Assembly (NCBI GenBank): GCA_005239845.1
Contig: SBBD01000189.1
Coordinates: 1-7,759, forward strand
Source of the DNA: an archaeon
GTDB lineage: Archaea; Micrarchaeota; Micrarchaeia; Norongarragalinales; SBBD01
DNA: 7,759 bases
Direction of reading: 5' to 3'
Positions 1-5,971 of the stretch are shown one piece after another. The stretch's first letter is position 1, and every line of letters starts with the position of its first letter. The notes below the pieces were generated by a model that saw only the letters and a program-made list of their open reading frames with translations, was not told where the DNA came from and did not search any database. The position numbers and the translations under genes were made by a program.

Positions 1-164
1 AAAGAGGCTTCCTCGACTTTCCCATTCTCGATTTTCAGAAAAATCTCCACCACGTCGCCGCATAACGGATTGGCTTCCCGGTGTTTTACGTCCGCATCCT
101 CCAGCGCGTGCTTGTTGCGGGGGTTCTTGTAGTGGTCCAGAATGTTTTCGCGGTACAGGTTCAT
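1..164 (-). CDS. sufU: SufU/IscU-type Fe-S scaffold or sulfur acceptor (5' part only)
   Basis: I translated the minus strand from the ATG at 164; the frame stays open to the window edge, giving 54 codons. The protein begins MNLYRENILDHYKNPRN, the typical opening of the SufU/IscU family, and carries NPLCGD with Cys35 and Asp37. These correspond to the first conserved metal/sulfur-binding Cys and its neighbouring Asp. The later two Cys residues, and the insertion that separates SufU from IscU, lie outside the window, so the subtype is not settled. In the family the protein accepts persulfide sulfur from the cysteine desulfurase (SufU, as a zinc protein) or holds a nascent [2Fe-2S] cluster (IscU). 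The start codon overlaps the sufS stop codon in an ATGA arrangement, implying translational coupling and a direct partnership with SufS. The family call is firm; SufU is preferred over IscU because of the suf context. Confidence 0.9.
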   Translation of the reverse strand, partial: MNLYRENILDHYKNPRNKHALEDADVKHREANPLCGDVVEIFLKIENGKVEEAS

Positions 165-1384
165 GCCATCATCCTGCGCGCTTCCTTCAATCCTTCCACG
201 AGGGCGTCCACGTCTTCCTTCAGCGTGTAAACGTAAAAGCTGGCCCGTGCCGTCGCGGAAACCCCCAGCCTCTGAAGCAACGGTTGCGCGCAATGGTGTC
301 CTGCGCGAACCGCAATTCCCCTCTCGTTCAAAATGCTCGCCAAATCGTGCGGGTGCACGCCTTCCACATTAAACGCCACCACGCCCGACTTCTTTTCCGC
401 GTCCTTCGGGCCATAAATGGCTAGGCTACCCATTCCCTCCATTTCTTCCAATACATACTTTGTAATTTGTTTTTCATGCTCCCTCACGTTGCCTATTCCC
501 AGCTTGTTCAAATAGTCCACTGCCGCACCCATGCCGACGGCGTCCGCGACACTAGGGGTTCCTGCCTCGAACTTGTACGGCAAATCATTCCACGTGCTTT
601 TCTCGATGAACACTTCCCGGATCATGTCTCCCCCTCCCAAAAAAGGAGGCATTTCTTCCAAAAGCTGTTGGCGGCCATACAGTACCCCTATTCCGTGCGG
701 CCCCAACATTTTGTGCCCGGAAACCGCGAGAAAGTCGCAGTCAAGCGATTTCACGTCCACCGCCATGTGGGGAGCAGCTTGAGCCGCATCAACCACTATT
801 TTTGCTCCAACCTCGTGCGCTTTTTTTGCCAGTTCTTTCACGGGATTGATGGTTCCTAACACGTTCGAGCACAACGTCACGGCAACCATTTTCGGCTGCA
901 ACTCCTCCAGTTTTTTATCGAAATCCCCCAAATCCAAAAATCCGTCTTTGGTTATCTCAACGGCCTCCAGTTTCGCTTGCTTCCTTTCCGCCAGGAGCTG
1001 CCAGGGCACGATGTTGCTGTGATGCTCCATGTGCGTAATCAGGATGGTGTCGCCGCTTTCGATGTTGGCGTCCCCGAAGGTTCGTGCCACCAAATTAAGC
1101 GACTCGGTTGCATTTCTTGTGAATACCGTTTCCGAGGGTTGCGCATGAAAAAATTCCGCTATTTTCCTCCGGCTTTCCTCGTAGCGCCGCGTGGCCTCCT
1201 CGCTCAAGTCGTAGATGCCGCGGTGCACGTTCGCGTTGCATTCCTCGTAAAAGGAAGAGACGGCATCGATCACGGACTGGGGCTTCTGCGAGGTGGCCGC
1301 GGAGTCAAGATAGACGAGCCTCTTTTCCTTGCTGGCGTTTCGGAAAACCGGAAAGTCTTCTTTCACTTTTTTTGCGTCGAACAT
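161..1384 (-). CDS. sufS: Cysteine desulfurase SufS (group II, PLP-dependent)
   Basis: SufS removes sulfur from L-cysteine, leaving alanine and an enzyme persulfide that feeds Fe-S cluster assembly. Counting from the ATG at 1384 (407 aa, normal length), the fold-type I aminotransferase landmarks are present: the early YLDSAATSQKP segment, the THMEHHSN histidines (about 118-124), VVDAAQ (PLP-ring Asp199), SGHKMLGPHG with the PLP Schiff-base lysine Lys225, and RAGHHCAQPL with catalytic Cys365. The HHC context and the tail SATARASFYVYTLKEDVDAL look like group II desulfurases of the Bacillus SufS kind rather than IscS/NifS. An in-frame GTG at 1402 would add six residues and has AAGGAG very close to it. 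I prefer the ATG because the homology begins there and GTGAGG lies just upstream. The gene follows sufD after about 96 nt and overlaps sufU by 4 nt. Confidence 0.96.
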   Translation of the reverse strand: MFDAKKVKEDFPVFRNASKEKRLVYLDSAATSQKPQSVIDAVSSFYEECNANVHRGIYDLSEEATRRYEESRRKIAEFFHAQPSETVFTRNATESLNLVARTFGDANIESGDTILITHMEHHSNIVPWQLLAERKQAKLEAVEITKDGFLDLGDFDKKLEELQPKMVAVTLCSNVLGTINPVKELAKKAHEVGAKIVVDAAQAAPHMAVDVKSLDCDFLAVSGHKMLGPHGIGVLYGRQQLLEEMPPFLGGGDMIREVFIEKSTWNDLPYKFEAGTPSVADAVGMGAAVDYLNKLGIGNVREHEKQITKYVLEEMEGMGSLAIYGPKDAEKKSGVVAFNVEGVHPHDLASILNERGIAVRAGHHCAQPLLQRLGVSATARASFYVYTLKEDVDALVEGLKEARRMMA

Positions 1385-1480
1385 AATCCTCACTTCCGTC
1401 ACTGCTCCTTATTAATTTTGCCTACTTCGTGCAGCTCTTCCTCCTTATGAATGGTATTCGGTTTTCCTTCGCAGGGGTTT
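1385..1480 (-). promoter_or_regulatory. sufD-sufS spacer with possible internal promoter and two SD-like motifs
   Basis: This is the only sizeable gap inside the suf operon. On the minus strand it contains AAGGAGG at 1446-1440 with no ATG, GTG or TTG at a suitable distance, then an AT-rich AAAATTAATAAGG whose TATA-like core is centred about 28 nt before the sufS ATG at 1384, then AAGGAG and GTGAGG. An internal promoter giving extra or leaderless sufS-sufU transcript is possible, but the element is weak and ordinary ribosome-binding sites explain part of it. Confidence 0.25.
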
Positions 1481-2866
1481 TCACCTGTATTTGTAGTGCC
1501 GTTCGAACAGCGTTTCCTGGGGCGCCATTTCCTCTTTTTGCGCTGCCACAATGGCTTCCTCGAGCTTTTCGACGGGTTGTCCCTGCAGCTTGAGTTCCAC
1601 GAGCCCGCGGACAGTTGCTTGCACGCTGGCCAGCGGAATCTGCCGGAGGAGCGGGTTCAGGAACCCCTGCACCATCAACGTCTTCGCCTGCGGCTCGCTA
1701 AAACCGCGGCTCATCAAGTAGAAGATTTGGTCCTCGTTCAGTTGCGCCACGGAGGCCGAGTGCGTGGCTTTAACCTCGTTATTCTCGATTTTGAGGGCGG
1801 GAATCGCGTCCGCGGAAGCGTCCGGGCTCAACAGCACCGCGTGCCCTGCCAAATAAGCTAGCGTGTTCTTCGCCTGCTCGGAAATGTCGATGATTCCCTT
1901 GAATACGCCCTTGGCCTTGTCCTTGAACACGCTTTTCGAGGACACTTTGCCTTGCGTGTTCTCCGCCCGGTGGAACAAGTTCGAGGTTACGTTGAACCGC
2001 TGCCTTCCTGCCCCGAAAGCGACTTCCACGTCCTGCGCCTGCGCCCCTTCCCCTTGCAGAAACGTGTCAGTCCGGCTGATGTTGAGCAATCCTCCGAAGT
2101 GTCCTGCCGTCCAATTCCCCTTCGCGTCCTTTCCCAGCCTTCCCAGCTTGTTGGAAAGCACGACGGTGTGCTCGTCAAGGCTTTGCAGGGTGGCGTGGTG
2201 CGCTTTTCCTCCTTCCCCCACCACGACGCGCGTCACGTTGCTGTACAGCGCCTGTTTTTCCGCTACAGAATAGGCTTCCTCGACTACCGACACCTGGCTG
2301 TTTTTTCCCACAAACACCCCGTTCTGCTGCGCGTGCGTTTTTCCAGCTTCCGAAAAAAGGTTCACGATGCGGATGGGCTGTTCCACGTGCACGTTGTCGG
2401 GAACCTGCAGCACGTACCCGGAGTCAAAGCAGGCCTCATTCAGCGAAACAAACTTGTTGGGTTCTTCCCCGCTTTTCCCAGCCATCCTACTTTCCAACAG
2501 CTTCTCATGCTTTTCAAGAGCGGTTTTCCAATCCAGCAAAAGCACGCCTTGTTCTGCCGCTCCGTTCAACTGCAAGCGAAGCGTGCGGCCGTTGTGTTGA
2601 ACCAAGTTCGCTTCCTGTTTCTCCAAGAACCGAAAGATGCTTGGCAGCGTTTTGAACTGAGCTTCCTCGAAAGAGAAGGATTCCCACTCGGCCCCCTGCA
2701 CGTCCACGTATTTTCGGAATATTTCCGATGTCTCTAAGGGGAGTTTTTGGAATGATTTTAGGGCAGACAACCGGCGTTCGAGCAGCCAGTCGGGCTCTTC
2801 ATTCCTTTTGGAAATGCCTCTTACCGTTTTTTCATCTAGAGGAAGCGGCATTTGTTCCGCATTCAT
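1481..2866 (-). CDS. sufD: SufD, Fe-S assembly scaffold subunit
   Basis: SufD pairs with SufB and two SufC ATPases in the cytoplasmic SufBC2D complex, which builds Fe-S clusters. The 461-residue product has the SufB/SufD family layout: a helical N-terminus (PDWLLERRLSALKSFQ, about 25-40), a right-handed beta-helix core (about 150-350), and a C-terminal helical domain. The latter holds IENNEVKATHSASVAQL with His369, equivalent to the conserved SufD histidine needed for cluster building, followed by DQIFYLMSRGFSEPQA. The SufB-type EGCTAP cysteine motif is absent, which separates it from SufB. A charged tail of about 30 residues (EKLEEAIVAAQKEE onward) follows the usual end of the domain. The start is the ATG one base after the sufB stop, with GGTGGG in the end of sufB as a plausible ribosome-binding site, so translation is probably coupled. 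Confidence 0.95.
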   Translation of the reverse strand: MNAEQMPLPLDEKTVRGISKRNEEPDWLLERRLSALKSFQKLPLETSEIFRKYVDVQGAEWESFSFEEAQFKTLPSIFRFLEKQEANLVQHNGRTLRLQLNGAAEQGVLLLDWKTALEKHEKLLESRMAGKSGEEPNKFVSLNEACFDSGYVLQVPDNVHVEQPIRIVNLFSEAGKTHAQQNGVFVGKNSQVSVVEEAYSVAEKQALYSNVTRVVVGEGGKAHHATLQSLDEHTVVLSNKLGRLGKDAKGNWTAGHFGGLLNISRTDTFLQGEGAQAQDVEVAFGAGRQRFNVTSNLFHRAENTQGKVSSKSVFKDKAKGVFKGIIDISEQAKNTLAYLAGHAVLLSPDASADAIPALKIENNEVKATHSASVAQLNEDQIFYLMSRGFSEPQAKTLMVQGFLNPLLRQIPLASVQATVRGLVELKLQGQPVEKLEEAIVAAQKEEMAPQETLFERHYKYR

Positions 2867-2867
2867 G

Positions 2868-4331
2868 TTAGCCCACCGAGCCCTGCATTTCCAAATGAAT
2901 CAGGCGGTTGAACTCGACGGCGTATTCCATGGGCAGTTCCTTGCTGAAAATCTCGAGGAAGCCGTTCACGATGAGGCTCAGGGCCTGCTGTTCGTTCAAG
3001 CCGCGGCTCATCAAATAAAAGACGAGGTCTTCTCCGACTTTGCCCACGCTGGCCTCGTGCGTAACGGTTGCGGACTCTTCGCGGATGTGGTTGTAAGGAA
3101 ACGTGTCCGTTTTGGAAAGCTCGTCCAGCAGCAATGCGTCACATCGGACCGTGCTCTTCGCATTCGTGGCCCCTTTCGCGATGTGCAGCAATCCTCTATA
3201 GGTTGTCCTTCCGCCGTCCTTGCTTACCGATTTAGAGATGATTTTTGAAGTGGTATCGGGGGCCATGTGCAGCGCTTTGCCTCCAGCGTCCTGGTGTTGT
3301 CCCTTGCCCGCATAGGCAACCGAAAGGATGTCCGCCTTCGCGTTTTTTCCCCACAAGTACACGCTGGGATACTTCATAGTGATGGAGCTGCCCAAATTCG
3401 CGTCCAGCCATTCCACGACGGAATCCGCGTAAGCGTATGCGCGTTTCGTCACCAAATTGTAGACGTTGTTCGACCAGTTTTGGAGTGTGGTGTAGCGCAC
3501 GCGAGCACCTGGCAATGCAACGATTTCCACGACAGCGGCGTGCAAGGCGTGCTTGTTGTCCTGGTACATGGGGGCGGTGCACCCCTCGATGTAGTGCAAC
3601 TTGCTTCCCTCGTCCGCGATGATCAACGTCCGCTCGAATTGCCCTACGCGCTCCCGGTTGATCCTGAAATAGGCCTGCAAGGGCAATTCGACCTCCACGT
3701 TCTTCGGTATATAAATGAAACTTCCTCCGCTGAAGACGGCGCTGTTCAAGGCCGCAAACTTGTTGTCGTGCAAGGGGACGACTTTGGCAAACCATTCCCT
3801 GAACTTCTCATGCGCCTTCTTCATGGCGTCCGGGTTCAAGTGCATGTCTTGCACGCGCTTTTCCGTGGGGTTCAATCCCGTGTCGGGATCCACGAAAATG
3901 ACGCCTTGCTTCTGCAGGTTTTCCTGCACGTTGTGATACACGTTCTCGCTGTCGAACTGGGCGCCCACTCCCGCCAAAAACTTGCGTTCGGCTTCCGGGA
4001 TGCCGAGCTTTTCAAACGTGTTCTTGATGGCTGCCGGCACGTCCTCCCAGCGGTTTGCCTGCGCGTCCGTGGAGGTGGAATAATAGACGATGTCGTTAAA
4101 GTCAATGGGGCTCAAGTCCGCTCCCCACACCGGCAGCGCCCTCCCTTCAAAATGCTCTAAGGCCTTCAGCCTGAACTCCTGCAGCCACGCGGGCTCCCCC
4201 TTGATTTTAGATATCTGTTTGACCACGTGCTCCGAGAGGCCGTACTCCGTTTCAAACGTGGACTTCGTGCGCGTGCTGAAGCCGTACTTCTTGCGATAGC
4301 TTTCCCTTAAGTCCAAGATCGGCATTTCCAT
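2868..4331 (-). CDS. sufB: SufB, Fe-S assembly scaffold subunit
   Basis: SufB is the scaffold subunit on which sulfur is received and the nascent cluster is assembled. The product is 487 aa, a normal length. It has the family N-terminus with GEPAWLQEFRLKALEHF (about 45-61), a beta-helix core and a C-terminal helical domain ending in FNRLIHLEMQG. EGCTAPMY contains Cys251, matching E. coli Cys254. VRCDALL contains Cys397, matching E. coli Cys405, and is followed by THEASVG (His425-Glu426), corresponding to the essential His/Glu pair. These are the only two cysteines in the protein, and no N-terminal CxxC-type motif is seen. The ATG at 4331 lies 15 nt after sufC; an ATG two codons further in (4325) is an alternative. 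The gene sits between sufC and sufD, as expected for subunits made in one complex. Confidence 0.97.
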   Translation of the reverse strand: MEMPILDLRESYRKKYGFSTRTKSTFETEYGLSEHVVKQISKIKGEPAWLQEFRLKALEHFEGRALPVWGADLSPIDFNDIVYYSTSTDAQANRWEDVPAAIKNTFEKLGIPEAERKFLAGVGAQFDSENVYHNVQENLQKQGVIFVDPDTGLNPTEKRVQDMHLNPDAMKKAHEKFREWFAKVVPLHDNKFAALNSAVFSGGSFIYIPKNVEVELPLQAYFRINRERVGQFERTLIIADEGSKLHYIEGCTAPMYQDNKHALHAAVVEIVALPGARVRYTTLQNWSNNVYNLVTKRAYAYADSVVEWLDANLGSSITMKYPSVYLWGKNAKADILSVAYAGKGQHQDAGGKALHMAPDTTSKIISKSVSKDGGRTTYRGLLHIAKGATNAKSTVRCDALLLDELSKTDTFPYNHIREESATVTHEASVGKVGEDLVFYLMSRGLNEQQALSLIVNGFLEIFSKELPMEYAVEFNRLIHLEMQGSVG

Positions 4332-4346
4332 GCTCGCTTACCCTAG

Positions 4347-5093
4347 TTACCCTTTTGTGAACGCTTCGTAGCCTTTTTCTTCCAGTTCTTCCGCCAGCGC
4401 ATGCCCTCCGGTTTTCACGATCCTTCCGTGGGCCATGACGTGCACGTGGTCGGGGTTCACGTATTTCAAGATGCGTTGGTAGTGCGTAATTATCAGCAGC
4501 CCACTGTTCGCCGTTTTTGCAGAGACTTGAATGGCCTGCGAAACCGTCTTCAGCGCGTCAATGTCCAGCCCCGAATCCGTCTCGTCCAGCACGGCAATCT
4601 TGGGTTGCAGCAGCGCCATCTGCAGGATTTCGCTCCTTTTCTTTTCCCCTCCAGAAAACCCTTCGTTCAAATATCTCTCGATAAAAGCATCCTCCATCTT
4701 GAGGAGCCTCATCTTTTCCTTCACGTCAGACAAAAAGTCTTTGACCGACATTTTCTTTCCGTTTTCGTGAACGGCGCCATACGCATTCTTCAGAAAGCTC
4801 GCAAACGACACTCCCGAAATTTCTTGTGGGTACTGGAACGCCAAAAACAATCCCCGTTTGGCCCGTTCATGAGGCGGCATCCCGACCAGGCTTTCCCCAT
4901 CCAAGCGGATGTCCCCTTTGTCCAGCGTGTATTTGGGGTGGCCCATGATGACGTAGCTGAGCGTGCTCTTGCCCGAGCCGTTCGGGCCCATGATCGCATG
5001 GACCTCCCCCTGCTTTACCGTAAGGCTGACGCCCTTCAGGATCTGCGTTCCGCCGACGCTGGCGTACACGTCGTCAATTTCAAGTTGGCTCAT
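4347..5093 (-). CDS. sufC: SufC, ABC-type ATPase of the SUF complex
   Basis: SufC is the soluble ABC ATPase that drives conformational change in SufB-SufD; it is not a transporter. From the ATG at 5093 the product is 248 aa, the usual size. Motifs in order: Walker A GPNGSGKS (36-43), Q-loop FQYPQEISG (Gln87), the SufC-type signature [13 protein letters not shown] (146-158), Walker [13 protein letters not shown] (166-177) with Glu171, and the switch histidine in IITHYQR (His204). An in-frame GTG at 5135 would add a very charged 14-residue leader. I reject it because SufC proteins begin close to this ATG ([15 protein letters not shown]). GGAGGAG lies about 15 nt and GGCGG about 5 nt upstream of the ATG. 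As the first suf gene it follows the divergent promoter region, with an inferred leader of about 62 nt. Confidence 0.96.
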   Translation of the reverse strand: MSQLEIDDVYASVGGTQILKGVSLTVKQGEVHAIMGPNGSGKSTLSYVIMGHPKYTLDKGDIRLDGESLVGMPPHERAKRGLFLAFQYPQEISGVSFASFLKNAYGAVHENGKKMSVKDFLSDVKEKMRLLKMEDAFIERYLNEGFSGGEKKRSEILQMALLQPKIAVLDETDSGLDIDALKTVSQAIQVSAKTANSGLLIITHYQRILKYVNPDHVHVMAHGRIVKTGGHALAEELEEKGYEAFTKG

Positions 5094-5169
5094 TTTCGCC
5101 GCCTTTTTCTCCTCCTCTTGCCTTTCTCTTTCCACAAGGTAGGATTTTCATACTACTATACTTTCTGTA

Positions 5170-5188
5170 CCGAAGACTATATTAATAG
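5170..5188 (+). promoter_or_regulatory. Archaeal-type BRE/TATA promoter for the HxlR-HIT unit
   Basis: CCGAAGA (BRE-like) is followed by CTATATTAATAG (TATA-like). The core TATATTAA is centred near 5182, so initiation is expected about 26 nt downstream, near 5208. That falls on the GTG start at 5209 and predicts a leaderless transcript, consistent with the lack of a ribosome-binding site there. Confidence 0.5.
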
Positions 5189-5195
5189 GTTTCGG
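5178..5195 (-). promoter_or_regulatory. Archaeal-type BRE/TATA promoter for the suf operon
   Basis: On the minus strand CCGAAAC (BRE-like) precedes CTATTAATATAG, using the same AT core as the opposite promoter. Initiation would be near 5156, leaving a leader of about 62 nt before sufC. The leader is purine-rich and contains GAGGAGGAG. Confidence 0.45.
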
Positions 5196-5208
5196 TTTTT
5201 TAATTCCG

Positions 5209-5487
5209 GTGTTGGACGTGCACGAATGCCCCATAGTGCTCCATTTCTCTGTACTGGAAAAGCGGTGGAGCGTCCGCCTCATCCGCCTCCTGTACCGCAA
5301 GCCCCGCAAGTTCAACGAGCTCAAGCGCGCCTTGAAAGGGATTACGCAGAGCATGCTGACCTCCCGGCTGCGAGAATTCCAGAAGAAGGGCCTGGTTTTC
5401 CGTTCCGTTACCAGCCGGCATCCCCTTTCGGTCTCCTATTCCTTGGCGTCCTCCGCGCGCACGCTGTTCGCGTGCTGGTTGGACTAA
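5209..5487 (+). CDS. HxlR-family winged-helix regulator with two cysteines
   Basis: The 92-residue product is a compact HxlR-type (MarR-related) DNA-binding protein. It has the family's N-terminal Cys-Pro (Cys7-Pro8), a first helix around EKRWSVRLIRLLYRKP (17-32, where most members have GGKW), and FNELKRALKGITQSMLTSRL (35-54), which contains the helix-turn-helix recognition region. The wing leads to VSYSLASSARTL. A second cysteine, Cys89, sits in the last helix. In characterised members such as YodB and HypR, the N-terminal Cys senses oxidants or electrophiles and can form intersubunit disulfides; that chemistry here is inference. The start is GTG at 5209, favoured by the TATA spacing; TTG at 5212 and GTG at 5218 are alternatives. 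It is divergent from sufC and shares a palindromic promoter with it, so it may regulate itself and the suf operon. It is slightly short for the family. Confidence 0.88.
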   Translation: MLDVHECPIVLHFSVLEKRWSVRLIRLLYRKPRKFNELKRALKGITQSMLTSRLREFQKKGLVFRSVTSRHPLSVSYSLASSARTLFACWLD

Positions 5488-5497
5488 GTGATTTCCC

Positions 5498-5908
5498 ATG
5501 GCGGAATGCTTGTTTTGCAACATCGCGGCGGGGAAAGTGGCTTCCATGAAGGTGTACGAGGACAACCAATTTGTCGCCTTCTTTGACTTGTACCCTGCAA
5601 ACAAAGGGCATGTGCTGGTGGCACCCAAGCGGCACGCGGAGACGCTCATGGACTTGACGGAAGAGGAAATGGCTGGCATCGCCCTGCTGTCGCAACGCGT
5701 CGCAGGGGCGTTGAAGAAAGCATTGAACTGTGACGGGACAAACCTTTTGCAAAACAATGGGGAAGCCGCAGGCCAATTGATTTTCCACGCGCACTTCCAC
5801 GTGATTCCGCGCTTCAAGGACGACGGCCTGCAACTGAAATGGCCCCGCAACCTCTACAGCGAAGGGGAAATGGAGCAATACAAAAACAAGATCGCTCCCC
5901 TCGTATAA
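5498..5908 (+). CDS. HIT-family (HINT-like) nucleotide hydrolase
   Basis: This 136-residue protein has the histidine-triad signature FHAHFHVIPRF (His97, His99, His101), in which the middle or last histidine acts as the nucleophile on nucleotide alpha-phosphates. The opening ECLFCNI gives a CxxC pair (Cys4, Cys7). With His46 and His97 it resembles the zinc site of HINT/HIT proteins. LYPANKGHVLVAPKRH (31-46) and the Asn-rich strand before GQ (about 86-94) are also typical. Family members hydrolyse AMP-lysine, other phosphoramidates or dinucleoside polyphosphates; the substrate cannot be read from sequence. The ATG lies 10 nt after the regulator stop, with AAGTGAT upstream as a possible ribosome-binding site, so the two genes are probably co-transcribed. 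Any functional link to Fe-S assembly is unproven. Confidence 0.95.
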   Translation: MAECLFCNIAAGKVASMKVYEDNQFVAFFDLYPANKGHVLVAPKRHAETLMDLTEEEMAGIALLSQRVAGALKKALNCDGTNLLQNNGEAAGQLIFHAHFHVIPRFKDDGLQLKWPRNLYSEGEMEQYKNKIAPLV

Positions 5909-5919
5909 TATCTACAAAA

Positions 5920-5930
5920 TGGTTTTTTCT
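5920..5930 (+). terminator. T-rich tract, probable archaeal-type terminator
   Basis: Fifteen nt after the HIT stop codon the plus strand has GGTTTTTTCT, followed by pyrimidine-rich sequence, in the 63-nt gap between convergent genes. Archaeal RNA polymerase terminates on oligo-T without needing a hairpin, and none is evident. The opposite strand has only a weak TATTTTC after the PLP-binding protein gene. Confidence 0.45.
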
Positions 5931-5971
5931 CCCCGCTCCCTTTCGTAACCATCTGAAAATAGTCTTCCTTA

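Larger units (their letters stand above)
5169..5196. promoter_or_regulatory. Interrupted palindrome at the divergent promoter, candidate operator
   Basis: The sequence reads ACCGAA-N2-CTAT-N4-ATAG-N2-TTCGGT. Twenty of 28 positions are symmetric around 5182/5183. It lies midway between sufC and the HxlR-type gene and contains the AT-rich core that would serve as TATA element in both directions. HxlR/MarR-type winged-helix dimers bind imperfect palindromes of this size, often next to their own gene. A protein bound here should block TBP/TFB on both strands. The symmetry is seen directly; the operator role is inference. Part of the symmetry could instead reflect two opposed BRE elements (CCGAA on each strand) sharing one TATA core. 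Confidence 0.6.

Noticed and set aside
1952..2737. 261-codon plus-strand frame inside sufD
   Set aside because: It lies entirely antisense to a complete sufD with conserved motifs; its length is explained by few stop codons on the opposite strand of GC-rich coding DNA.
3267..4160. 297-codon plus-strand frame inside sufB
   Set aside because: It is an antisense shadow: the sufB frame carries all family motifs over the same bases, and this frame has no ribosome-binding site, promoter or recognisable fold.
5094..5135. In-frame GTG start giving sufC a 14-residue charged N-terminal extension
   Set aside because: SufC proteins begin at the following ATG, and the extension is what a purine-rich leader translates to. 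It is not formally excluded.
4401..5549. Long plus-strand open frame (382 codons) antisense to sufC and running through the intergenic region and the regulator gene
   Set aside because: It crosses well-supported genes on both strands, shows no recognisable domain, and has the His/Arg/Val/Leu-rich composition of an antisense frame of a GC-rich gene. The sufC motifs are unambiguous.
5909..5971. Possible small RNA or hairpin between the convergent HIT and PLPBP genes
   Set aside because: No stable inverted repeat was found; the region is short and pyrimidine-rich, as expected for a termination zone.
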